Shown: piece after piece, positions 55,618 to 63,401 of the stretch | Layout: the number at the start of each line of letters is the position of its first letter | Position numbering within the stretch: position 1 is the stretch's first letter | DNA from: Kutzneria sp044547355 | GTDB taxonomy: Bacteria > Actinomycetota > Actinomycetes > Mycobacteriales > Pseudonocardiaceae | Assembly: GCF_044547355.1 (NCBI RefSeq) | Contig: NZ_JBIUAG010000021.1 | Location: 62,001-126,000, forward strand | DNA: 64,000 nt | Reading direction: 5' to 3' | Program-made: the position numbers and the translations under genes | Notes under the pieces: model-generated | Database searches by the model: none | Told to the model about the DNA's origin: nothing | The model's input: only the letters and a program-made list of their open reading frames with translations

Positions 55618-58272
55618 TTAGGTGGCCAGGGCGTAGGAGAAGCGGCGGATGCGGGAGATCCAGGCCTGCGGGGCGGAGACGTCCTCGATGGACAGTTGGC
55701 TCGACACCTGGGCCAGGCCGTGGTGCAGGTGCCGCCAGCAGGCAACGGCCTCGTCGGGAATCTCCCCGGCGATGCCGTTGCGCCAGGAGTCCCTCTCCTT
55801 GCGCGGAGCCAACTCCGCCACGAACGCGGCCCAGCGGGTGTCGGCCGGACGGCGCACCAGGGCGTCGGACACGACGCCGGCGAGGTCGGCCGGGGCGGTC
55901 AGCAGCCCGAGCAGGACGATCACCGTCTGGTACTCGCCGCCCAGGAAGCTGGCCGCGTCGGAGAGGTTCCGGGTGGCCCGGATCATGCGGTACAGGTTGA
56001 CGATCCGCTTCGCCTCACGCGGCGTGGCCACCAGCGGGTCCAGCGCCGACAGCAGCGCCAGCTCCGGCTGGGTCAGCGGGCGCGGCGGCGCGGCCTCGCG
56101 GCGGGGCCGGCGCTGAGCGTCCACTTCGGACCCTGGCTCGACGGTGATCAGGCCGGGCGTGAGCACCTCGGCGATCGACCGCGGTTCGTCGGCCGTCGTG
56201 GACGCCTCGGCCGACTCCTCCGCGATCACCAGGCCGCCCAGCAGCCGGCTCATGCTGCCGTGCACCATTCCCGGCAGCACAAAGGGAATGTTGACGATCT
56301 TCTCCAGGTAGTCCTCGGGGCCGGCGTGGCCGTCGAGGATCTCGCCGTAGTGGCTGCGCACCGAGCTGAGCAGCCAGCGCGGATCCACGCCGACCACCAC
56401 CACGAACAACTCGAAGGCCAGCAGCAGGTGCACGGCTTGCAGCACCTCGACCACCTGGCGCGGGCTGCACCGGTCGAGGTCGTCGATGTAGAGCACGATG
56501 CGTTCCACCGGCCGCCGCGGCGAGTCGCCGCGGTCGGGGTTGTCCCGCCACTCGGCCATCAGGTCGACGAGCTGCTTGAAGTCCTTGCGTATCACCGAGA
56601 TCAGGCCGAGGCTGCCGCTGTAGGCGTCGCTGCGGGCCCGGTCGGCCAGGAACGAGTAGAGCCGGCTGCCCGGCGCCAGCTGCGCCAACTCCCGCCCCAG
56701 CTCGCCCACATGCTCGACCACCTGTTTCAGCTGCGCCTCCGCGACCAGCTGTTCGGCCTCGGCCGCCCGCAGCTTCGCCAGCATGTCGCCAACGGATTCG
56801 TCGGCTTCCCTGGCCAGTCCCGAGTGCAGGTCCTCGGTGAGTTTCCGCAGCACCCGCAGCCCGGAGCGGGCCTTGGCCAGCGCGTACGTGCCCCAGCCCG
56901 CGACCAGGGCGAACGCCCCGCCGACGCCGGCCAGCCACGCCCGCAGCTCCGGCGCGATCGCCACCGTGAACAGCCCGCCCAGCAACAGAATCGCCGCTGC
57001 CGCCAACGCGACCCGGCCCCGCCGCTCCTGGGGCGCGCGGCGCAGGACGTCGGCCTCGGTCAGCGTTCCGCGCAGCTCCTCGGCCAGCAGCTTGCCCCGC
57101 TCGGCCTCGTCCCGAATGCCCAGACGCTCCCAGAGCTTGCCGATGTCCGCCCGCAGCTCGGTGGATTTCCCAATCGCCGCAACGAGTTCGCGGGCGCTGA
57201 CGTCACGGTCGGCGGTGGCCTTGTCCACCTGCGCCCGCAGATCGGCGGCGGTCTCCCGGGCCTGCTGGGTCGCCGCCTCCAACTGCTTGCGCTGTTCCAG
57301 CTGCCCGGCCAGCTCGGTGCGGATCTGCTCGGCCCGCTCGGCCGGCTTGGTCTCCGTCCCCGCCAGCTGCCGGAAGATCTCGTCGCCCAGGCTGGCCCAG
57401 AGGTTGCTGTCCGCGTAGTGCCAGGCGTTGAACGCGATCTGCGCGATCTCCCCGCAGTACCGGTCGTCCTGCCGGGCCAGCCGGCCCACCTCGGTGCGCA
57501 GCAGGCCCATGAAGTAGCTCTTGCCCGCGCCCCACGGCCCGAACACCCCGATCGACAGCGGCAACGGCGTCTCCCGGTCGGCGATCACCGTGGCCAGCAT
57601 CGACACGTACGGCGCGAACCCCAGCCGGTCCCGATCCAGCGCGATCGGCTGGGTCGGATCGACCAGATCGCTGGAGATCCCCCCGGCCAGATCGCCGGAT
57701 TCCTCGGGTGTCCGAACCTCGGCGGCGGCGAAGCCGAGTTCGGCGAACTCCTTCCGGATTGCGGCCACGGTGCTCTGGTTCCGGCCGAAGAAGACGACCC
57801 GCCGCAGGCCGGGCAGACTCTGCACCACGGAGACCGCCGCCGGCACCATCGCGTGGGCGACCTTGACCGGATCCTCACCGAGCGCGCCGGTCCCCAGCAG
57901 TGGCAATCCGAGCGCGTAGACGCCGGCGCCGCCGGCCGCGGTCATGGCCGCCCGGGTGGCCGTGATGACCGACGCCGTCGTGACCTCCGCGCCACGATCG
58001 CTCCGCGGGGTCGCCAGAATCGCCTTGCGCAGCTGGCTCTTGGGATGGGCGGGCAGGTCGACGACCACCGCGTGCTCGGCGGAGACCGCCAGGAAGTTGG
58101 TCTCGGTCCACAACGGGACCGGGAACTCGGCCTCCAGCGCCTCGCCGAGGCTGCCGAGGCCGTCGCCGACCGACACCACGATGCCGTCGATGGCCAGCTC
58201 CCACGGCCGGTCGGTGAGCACGAACCCGAACTCGACGCCACCGATCACGCCGACCCGGTACTCCTCCGCCAT
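55618..58272 (-). CDS. Macro-domain/KAP P-loop NTPase fusion
   Basis: An 884-residue protein. Residues about 1-185 look like a macro (ADP-ribose-binding) domain, with LGLPLLGTGALG near 125 and a final VVFFGRN strand. Then a KAP-type NTPase starts: Walker A GPWGAGKS at 245-252 and Walker B VLYIDDLDRCSP near 590-602, with DPRWL after it. Between them are a coiled-coil region (about 300-370) and two membrane helices (about 425-465), the inserted hairpin typical of KAP proteins. It would sit at the inner membrane. Some KAP NTPases belong to phage-defence or stress systems; a macro domain suggests an ADP-ribose or NAD-derived signal. No partner gene is evident. Confidence 0.75.
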   Translation of the reverse strand: MAEEYRVGVIGGVEFGFVLTDRPWELAIDGIVVSVGDGLGSLGEALEAEFPVPLWTETNFLAVSAEHAVVVDLPAHPKSQLRKAILATPRSDRGAEVTTASVITATRAAMTAAGGAGVYALGLPLLGTGALGEDPVKVAHAMVPAAVSVVQSLPGLRRVVFFGRNQSTVAAIRKEFAELGFAAAEVRTPEESGDLAGGISSDLVDPTQPIALDRDRLGFAPYVSMLATVIADRETPLPLSIGVFGPWGAGKSYFMGLLRTEVGRLARQDDRYCGEIAQIAFNAWHYADSNLWASLGDEIFRQLAGTETKPAERAEQIRTELAGQLEQRKQLEAATQQARETAADLRAQVDKATADRDVSARELVAAIGKSTELRADIGKLWERLGIRDEAERGKLLAEELRGTLTEADVLRRAPQERRGRVALAAAAILLLGGLFTVAIAPELRAWLAGVGGAFALVAGWGTYALAKARSGLRVLRKLTEDLHSGLAREADESVGDMLAKLRAAEAEQLVAEAQLKQVVEHVGELGRELAQLAPGSRLYSFLADRARSDAYSGSLGLISVIRKDFKQLVDLMAEWRDNPDRGDSPRRPVERIVLYIDDLDRCSPRQVVEVLQAVHLLLAFELFVVVVGVDPRWLLSSVRSHYGEILDGHAGPEDYLEKIVNIPFVLPGMVHGSMSRLLGGLVIAEESAEASTTADEPRSIAEVLTPGLITVEPGSEVDAQRRPRREAAPPRPLTQPELALLSALDPLVATPREAKRIVNLYRMIRATRNLSDAASFLGGEYQTVIVLLGLLTAPADLAGVVSDALVRRPADTRWAAFVAELAPRKERDSWRNGIAGEIPDEAVACWRHLHHGLAQVSSQLSIEDVSAPQAWISRIRRFSYALAT

Positions 58273-58361
58273 GCCGGCGATTGTCGCAAATCACCGCCGC
58301 CGCAGGACCGCCGGCACGGCGTGGCCCTCGAAGTCCACGTGCCGCCAGTCGTCCCTGGTGA

Positions 58362-58499
58362 TCACGCCCCGGCGGTCGTCACCAGGGTGCCGTCGAGCCG
58401 GGCGACGACCGTGCCGGCGGGGATGGGGCGGGTGGCGAACAGACCGCTGCCTTCGATGGCCGAGCGGCGGACCTCGACGTCCGGATGCAGCCAGCTCAT
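58362..58499 (-). pseudogene. SET-domain protein remnant
   Basis: The ATG overlaps the RNase Z stop (ATGA). The frame reads a small bacterial SET protein N-terminus (EVRRSAIEGSGLFATRPIPAGTVVARLDG) and stops after 45 codons, although such proteins are about 130-160 residues and need a later catalytic NHSC region that is missing. The stop TGA overlaps a GTG that opens a further 24-codon frame to 58291 ending HAVPAVLRRR, which looks like the tail of another gene. A deletion fusion is likely. Confidence 0.6.
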
Positions 58500-59404
58500 C
58501 GGCGGGCCGGGAAGGGGATGGTGGCCAGGTCTACCGCCAGGTGGATCTCGCCCTTGAACTCCAGCGCCGCCTCCTCGCGGAAGCGTTCGGCCTCGTCGTA
58601 GGGGTAGCGCTGGGAGAAGTGGGTCAGCACCAGCTCCCGCGCCCCGGCCTCGGCGGCCAGGCGGCCGGCCTCGCGGGAGGTGAGGTGGCGGTAGCGGTGG
58701 GCCAGATCCCGGTCCTGGTCGAGAAAAGTCGACTCGGCGACAAGGAGATCCGCGTCCCGGGCCAGGGTCAGCGCGCCCGGGCACATGCGGGTGTCCATGA
58801 CAAACGCGAAGACCTGGCCCGGGCGGAAGACGCTGACCTCCTCGACCGTGACCCTGCGGCCGTCGACCTCGACGACGCCGTCCCGTTGCAGCTGGCCGAC
58901 CCGCGGGCCGCGAATCCCGAACTCGGCGAGGCGCTCGGGGAGCATGCGCCGGCCGTCCGGCTCGGCCACGCGGTAGCCGTAGCAGTCGATGCGGTGATCC
59001 AGGGCCGCCACCGACAGCAGCGGGTCCACCTGACCGTCCACTTGCAACGGTACGGTGACCAGAGTTGCCCGCTCGTGGAAGGAAGTCGAGTACCGCAGGC
59101 GGTCGAAGTACACCTGTCCCGAAGCCGGGTAGTAGCACCGCACCGGGTGCGGGACGTTGTCCAGCGACAGCCGCTGGATGGTGCCGGCCAGGCCCAGGCT
59201 GTGGTCGCCGTGGAAGTGGGTCACGCAGATGCGGGTGATCTCCGTGGCCGTGCGGCCGGCCTGGATCATCTGCCGCTGCGTGCCCTCGCCCGGGTCGAAC
59301 AGGATGCCCTCCGCGTCGAACCGCAGCAGGTAGCCGTTGTGGTTGCGGTGCCGGGTCGGCGTCTGGCTGGCCGAGCCGAGCACCACGAGTTCACGCTGGG
59401 ACAC
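58496..59404 (-). CDS. rnz: Ribonuclease Z (tRNA 3' processing endonuclease)
   Basis: A 302-residue metallo-beta-lactamase-fold nuclease that trims tRNA 3' ends. The zinc motif THFHGDHS is near residues 61-68, with LGSASQTPTRHRN at the N-terminus, MDTRMC near 200 and LTHFSQRY near 260; length is normal. The GTG at 59404 is chosen because the conserved first strand follows directly. Its stop overlaps the SET remnant's ATG. Upstream is the divergent VOC gene. Confidence 0.9.
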   Translation of the reverse strand: MSQRELVVLGSASQTPTRHRNHNGYLLRFDAEGILFDPGEGTQRQMIQAGRTATEITRICVTHFHGDHSLGLAGTIQRLSLDNVPHPVRCYYPASGQVYFDRLRYSTSFHERATLVTVPLQVDGQVDPLLSVAALDHRIDCYGYRVAEPDGRRMLPERLAEFGIRGPRVGQLQRDGVVEVDGRRVTVEEVSVFRPGQVFAFVMDTRMCPGALTLARDADLLVAESTFLDQDRDLAHRYRHLTSREAGRLAAEAGARELVLTHFSQRYPYDEAERFREEAALEFKGEIHLAVDLATIPFPARR

Positions 59405-59543
59405 CCGCCCATCCTGGGCGATCGGCGGCGGTCGCCGCCACGCCAATTCGCGGCTCGCCCAGATGTCGATGTCATCGTCACCCGGCAATGCCAGCGCCCG
59501 GAGACTAGACCTCCAGCGTGATGGAAGTTCTACGGTGGGTGAC

Positions 59544-59927
59544 ATGGCAATCGAACTGAACCACACCATCGTCCCCGCCTCCGACCCGCACAAGTCGGCG
59601 ACGTTCCTGGCCGAGGTTCTCGGCGTGGCCGCGCCGGTCACGTTCGGGCCGTTCCAGGTGGTCCAGCTGGACAACCACCTCAGCCTCGACTTCATGCACG
59701 CCGACGGCGACATCGCCCAGCTGCACTTCGCCTTCAAGGTCGCCGACGACCAGTTCCAGCCCATCTTCGACCGGATCCGCGCCGCCGGCCTGCCCTACTG
59801 GGCCGATCCGCAGCACCAGCGGGCCAACCAGATCAACACCAACGACGGCGGACGGGGCTTCTACTTCCCCGACCCCGACAACCACAACCTGGAGGTCATC
59901 ACCCGCGACTACGGCAGCGCCGCCTGA
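59544..59927 (+). CDS. VOC family protein (glyoxalase-like)
   Basis: A 127-residue vicinal-oxygen-chelate protein with two beta-alpha-beta-beta-beta units. Candidate metal ligands are His in ELNHTIV, His in QLHFAFKV and Glu in NHNLEVITRD, as in small dioxygenase or glutathione-independent VOC proteins. The ATG at 59544 has GGTGGG upstream. It is divergent from rnz, about 140 bases away, and is followed at once by a large palindrome. Substrate unknown. Confidence 0.8.
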   Translation: MAIELNHTIVPASDPHKSATFLAEVLGVAAPVTFGPFQVVQLDNHLSLDFMHADGDIAQLHFAFKVADDQFQPIFDRIRAAGLPYWADPQHQRANQINTNDGGRGFYFPDPDNHNLEVITRDYGSAA

Positions 59928-59982
59928 TGTCATGAAGGGGCCCTTCCTCGCGTTGAACGAGAGGAAGGGCCCCTTCATGACA
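59928..59982. repeat. 55-base palindrome, family 1 (GAAGGGGCCC) copy
   Basis: Perfect 22-base arms, beginning TGTCATGAAGGGGCCC from either outside end, enclose the loop GCGTTGAACGA. The left arm starts on the base after the VOC stop codon. It is the best match to the palindrome at 46231 and probably acts as a strong terminator. Confidence 0.9.
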
Positions 59983-59986
59983 CGGC

Positions 59987-60064
59987 CTCAGAGGGGCAGA
60001 TCAGGCATCCGGAGGGGGAAGCCGGAAGCCCGGCCCCAGAGGGGGAGGTCGGGCTTCCGGAGGG
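59987..60064. repeat. Imperfect 30-base direct repeat with internal hairpin
   Basis: Two 30-base units (59987-60016 and 60035-60064) share about 26 positions, with the common core AGAGGGG and TCCGGAGGG. CCGGAAGCCCG (60022-60032) and CGGGCTTCCGG (60050-60060) form a perfect 11-base stem across them. No gene lies between 59928 and 60137. Confidence 0.65.
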
Positions 60065-60109
60065 TGGGGCCCGACCCTCCCCCGAGAGGGCCGAGCCTTC
60101 CCCGGAAAG

Positions 60110-60130
60110 CCGGTCCCCGGCAGGGACCGG
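60110..60130 (-). terminator. Terminator of the P450-ferredoxin-reductase operon
   Basis: CCGGTCCC (60110-60117) and GGGACCGG (60123-60130) form a perfect eight-base stem with a five-base loop, starting eight bases after the reductase stop codon on the minus strand. Confidence 0.65.
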
Positions 60131-60137
60131 CCGAGGA

Positions 60138-61274
60138 TCAGGCCGGCTCGCCGATGCGGGCGCGCAGCTGCCGGGTATCGCGGGGGAGGTTCCAGCCGAC
60201 AACCCCGGTGACCCGGCCGTCCTCCACGTGCACGGCGGCGAAACGACCGGCCCCGACGTCGCCGGCGGCGACGCAAGGCGTTGCGCCCTCGGGGAAAGTG
60301 CCGTAGGCCTGGATCTTCACGTCGTACTGGTCGGTCCAGAAGTACGGGATCGGCGCGTACGGCTCGCCCTTGCCCAGCAGGGTCCGCGCGGCGGCCATGC
60401 CCTGCTCGGTGGCGTTCATCCGATGCTCGACCCGGATCCGCCGGCCGTGCACCGGATGCGTCCACGAGGCGACATCGCCGGCGGCCACGACGTTGGGCGC
60501 GGCCCGGCACAGCGAGTCGCAGTCGACGCCGTCGGTCAGCGACAGGCCGCTGCCCGCCAGCCACGACGTGTTGGGAACCGAGCCGATGGCCACCAGCACG
60601 ACATCGGCCGGCAGCACGGTCCCGTCGGCCAACGACACCCCGCGAACCCGTTGCGTGCCGACGAATCCGGTGACGCCGACTCCCAACCGCAGCCGCACCC
60701 CGTGATCGGCGTGCAGCTTGGCGACCAGGCCCCCGAGCCACGGCCCGAACTGGCGGATCATGGGCGCGGTCAGGGGATCCACCACGGTGACGTCCGCGCC
60801 AAGACCCGAGGCGACGGCCGCGACCTCGGACCCCATGAAGCCGGCCCCGACGATCACCACCGACCCCGCCGCGGCCAGCTCCTCCTTGAACGCCAGGGCA
60901 TCTGCCAGCGTTCGCAGCGTGTGCACGCCGGCCAGCTCCTGCCCGAACGGCAGCCGCCGCGGCGTGACCCCGGTGGCGATGACCAGCTTGTCGTAGGCCA
61001 GATCGTCCCCTGTGGACAGTGCCAGTCGCCGGCCCCCGACGTCCAGCCCGGTGGCCCGCACCCCCAGCCGCCACTCGATGTCCTCGACGGCGCAGGGCAG
61101 GGCGATCTTCGACGGTTCCCAGTCCCCGGACAGGATCTGCTTGGACAGCGGCGGCCGGTCGTACGGCATCAGGTCCTCGTCGCCGATCACCGTCAGCGGC
61201 CCGTCGTAGCCCTCGCGCCGGAGCGTCTGGGCCGCGGTCAGGCCCGCGGCCGACGCCCCGACAACGGCGATCAC
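60138..61274 (-). CDS. Ferredoxin reductase, second copy
   Basis: A 378-residue putidaredoxin-reductase-type flavoprotein. FAD motif VVGASAAGLTAAQTL at residues 4-18, NAD(P)H fold VVIVGAGFMGSEVA near 138 and second FAD motif VVAAGDVASW near 260. It is shorter at the C-terminus than the copy at 32800. It reduces the ferredoxin encoded immediately upstream, whose end it overlaps by four bases. The GTG at 61274 is chosen because it begins the first FAD strand. Confidence 0.9.
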   Translation of the reverse strand: MIAVVGASAAGLTAAQTLRREGYDGPLTVIGDEDLMPYDRPPLSKQILSGDWEPSKIALPCAVEDIEWRLGVRATGLDVGGRRLALSTGDDLAYDKLVIATGVTPRRLPFGQELAGVHTLRTLADALAFKEELAAAGSVVIVGAGFMGSEVAAVASGLGADVTVVDPLTAPMIRQFGPWLGGLVAKLHADHGVRLRLGVGVTGFVGTQRVRGVSLADGTVLPADVVLVAIGSVPNTSWLAGSGLSLTDGVDCDSLCRAAPNVVAAGDVASWTHPVHGRRIRVEHRMNATEQGMAAARTLLGKGEPYAPIPYFWTDQYDVKIQAYGTFPEGATPCVAAGDVGAGRFAAVHVEDGRVTGVVGWNLPRDTRQLRARIGEPA

Positions 61275-61468
61275 GACTCGTCCAGCTCGATGGCCAGCGC
61301 CGGGCACACCCGGGCGGCCTGCCGCACGTCGTCGTGCAGCTCGGCCGGCGGGAACTCGTTGAGCAGCACGACGATGCCGTCCTCGTCGCGCTGGTCGAAC
61401 ACGTCCGGGGCCAGCAGCACACACTGCCCGGCGCCGACGCACTTGTCCTGATCGATGACAACCTTCAT
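61271..61468 (-). CDS. 3Fe-4S ferredoxin, second copy
   Basis: A 65-residue ferredoxin with Cys10 and Cys16 (KCVGAGQC) and the VCPALAI cysteine, the three ligands of a 3Fe-4S cluster. APDVF following the second cysteine is the usual P450-ferredoxin pattern. It lies 12 bases after the P450 gene and overlaps the reductase start by four bases, so it is the electron carrier of this P450 system. Confidence 0.92.
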   Translation of the reverse strand: MKVVIDQDKCVGAGQCVLLAPDVFDQRDEDGIVVLLNEFPPAELHDDVRQAARVCPALAIELDES

Positions 61469-61480
61469 GGCGAAAAGTCC

Positions 61481-62680
61481 TTACCAGGTGACGGGAAGCG
61501 AGTGGACGCCGTACACACCCATCTCGTGCTTGAACTGGACGTCCTCGAACGGGATGGCCAGCGCCAGCGTGGGAATCCGGCGGTACAGGGTGCTGTAGAC
61601 GACCTGGAGCTCCATCCGGGCCAGCGGCTGGCCGAGGCACTGGTGCACGCCGAAGCCGAAGGCCATGTGGTGGCGCGCCTGCCGGTGGATGTCCAGCGTG
61701 TCCGGCTCGGGGAACTGGGTCTCGTCGCGGTTGCCGACGTCGTTGGCCAGGATGATGCCCTCGCCGGCGTGGACGAGCTGGCCGGCGACCTCGATGTCCG
61801 CGGTGGCCACGCGCCGCCGCCCGCTGTGCACGATCGTCAGGTAGCGCAGCAGTTCCTCGACCGCGTTGGCGACCAGCTTCGGATCTTCGGTCTCGCGCAG
61901 TTCGGCCAGCTGCTCGGGGTGCTCCAGCAGCGCGAGCGTGCCCAGCCCGATCATGTTGGCGGTGGTCTCGTGGCCGGCGATGAGCATCAGCGCCGCCATC
62001 GCGGCGACCTCGTCACGGGTCAGCTCGCCGGCAGCGAGCTGATCGGTGACCAGCCGTCCGATCATGTCGTCGGTCGGCTCCTTCTCCTTGGCCGCCACCA
62101 GGCCCAGCAGGTACTCCTGGAGCTCCTCGCTGGCCTTGACCGCCTCGTCCCGCGGCGTGAGCCGGCCGACCAGCTTCTTGCTCCACTCCTGGAAGACCTC
62201 GTGGTCGGAGTAGGGCACGCCGAGCAGCTCGCAGATCACCAGGGACGGCACCGGCAGCGCGAAGTCGGTCACCAGGTCGGCCGGCTTGGGGCCGGCGAGC
62301 ATGGTGTCGATCAGGTCGTCCACGATCTGCTGGACCCGCGGCCGCATGGCCTCGACCCGCTTGATCATGAAGTTGCGGGTGAGCATCTTGCGCAGCCGGT
62401 CGTGCTCCGGGTCGTCCATGGCGATGAACGACCGGGCCCGCTCGCGCCGGATGTTGACGGCGGCCGACTGCACCGGGAAGCCGGGTATGCGGCTGTCGGC
62501 GCTGAACCGCTGGTCGGACAGCACGGCCCGCTGGGCGTCGTAGTCGGTGACCAGCCACGGCGTGCTGCCGTCCCAGATCGTCACCCGGCTGATCGGCTCA
62601 ACCTCGCGCAGCTGCGGCGGCGGGTCGAAGGGGCACTTGGCGGCCCGGGTCATCGGGTACGCGGGGAGGGTTTCGGTCAT
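61481..62680 (-). CDS. Cytochrome P450, CYP105-like
   Basis: A 399-residue soluble P450 with all standard motifs: I-helix AGHETT near 245, EELLRY of the K-helix and the heme loop FGFGVHQCLG (Cys near 350). The beginning YPMTRAAKCPFDPPP and overall pattern resemble the CYP105 group, versatile actinomycete xenobiotic and antibiotic-tailoring hydroxylases. The ATG at 62680 is chosen over the longer frame because family members begin a few residues before the proline-rich region. It leads the P450-ferredoxin-reductase operon and is divergent in control, not in strand, from the TetR upstream. Confidence 0.92.
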   Translation of the reverse strand: MTETLPAYPMTRAAKCPFDPPPQLREVEPISRVTIWDGSTPWLVTDYDAQRAVLSDQRFSADSRIPGFPVQSAAVNIRRERARSFIAMDDPEHDRLRKMLTRNFMIKRVEAMRPRVQQIVDDLIDTMLAGPKPADLVTDFALPVPSLVICELLGVPYSDHEVFQEWSKKLVGRLTPRDEAVKASEELQEYLLGLVAAKEKEPTDDMIGRLVTDQLAAGELTRDEVAAMAALMLIAGHETTANMIGLGTLALLEHPEQLAELRETEDPKLVANAVEELLRYLTIVHSGRRRVATADIEVAGQLVHAGEGIILANDVGNRDETQFPEPDTLDIHRQARHHMAFGFGVHQCLGQPLARMELQVVYSTLYRRIPTLALAIPFEDVQFKHEMGVYGVHSLPVTW

Positions 62681-62731
62681 AACGTGACCCCCAGTTACCA
62701 AACGAATGTTCGCTGACTTGGCCAGCATAGC

Positions 62732-62761
62732 GCCATTTGGTTGCACTATCCAACTAGTGGC
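62732..62761. promoter_or_regulatory. Candidate TetR operator upstream of the P450 gene
   Basis: GCCATTTGGTTG and CCAACTAGTGGC form 12-base arms with eight matching pairs around six bases. The site lies between the TetR stop and the P450 start. A second small repeat, CGAA/TTCG, is at 62703-62712. Confidence 0.4.
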
Positions 62762-62780
62762 CGATGGTGAGTGACCGGGG

Positions 62781-63386
62781 TCACTCCGTGACGAGCCAGA
62801 CCATCTCGTCGGCGAAGTCGAGCACGGCCTCGGTCTGCCCCGGCTCCCGCTCGGAGGCGTGTGAGAGCGCGACCCGGCCGTGCGCGGCCACGAACACCGT
62901 GATCGCCGCCTTGCGCGCCGACACCCGCAGCCGCACGCCGGCCCGCTCGCAGCGCTCGAACGCCATGATCACCTCGTGCACGATGCCGACCAGCGGCCCG
63001 CTCCGGGGCATCGTCACGGGCCGATTGTTGATCATCAGCCGGTAGTGGCCGGGGCTGTCCAGCGCGAACTGGCAGTAGGCCCGGATCTGCGCGCGCACCC
63101 GGTCCAGCACCGCGTCCTCCGGACACGACGCGTCGGCCTCGGCCATGGCCGCCGACAGCAGCTCGTAGTCGTACTCGATCAAGCCCTTGACCAACGCGGC
63201 CTTGTCGGCGAAGTGCTGGTAGATGCTGGCCGGCGCGATGCCCACGGCCCGCGCCACACCCCGGATGGTCAGCCCCTGCTCGCCGTCCAGCTCCGACAGC
63301 AGCCGGGCCGCCGCGGCCAGGATCTCCAGCCGCAGCCGCTCACCCTGCCCCCAGGGATTGCGCACGCGCTGAGTTGTGTCGGCCAC
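62781..63386 (-). CDS. TetR family regulator of the second P450 operon
   Basis: A 201-residue TetR protein with the helix-turn-helix at residues about 17-63 (TIRGVARAVGIAPASIYQHF) and a C-terminal domain of the TetR_C_33-like kind (YRLMINNRPVTMP...). It lies upstream of the P450 operon on the same strand, 100 bases away, and probably represses it. It could be co-transcribed with the operon, although the gap contains operator-like repeats. Effector probably a hydrophobic P450 substrate. Confidence 0.85.
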   Translation of the reverse strand: MADTTQRVRNPWGQGERLRLEILAAAARLLSELDGEQGLTIRGVARAVGIAPASIYQHFADKAALVKGLIEYDYELLSAAMAEADASCPEDAVLDRVRAQIRAYCQFALDSPGHYRLMINNRPVTMPRSGPLVGIVHEVIMAFERCERAGVRLRVSARKAAITVFVAAHGRVALSHASEREPGQTEAVLDFADEMVWLVTE

Positions 63387-63401
63387 GAGGCACTGTAACC
63401 G

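Noticed and set aside
55696..58557. 953-codon plus-strand frame opposite the macro-KAP gene
   Set aside because: Sequence is histidine/glutamine/arginine-rich shadow without motifs; the minus frame has Walker A and B motifs.
59987..60064. Two-repeat CRISPR-like pattern
   Set aside because: Only two imperfect copies, an 18-base spacer that pairs with the repeat, and no cas genes.
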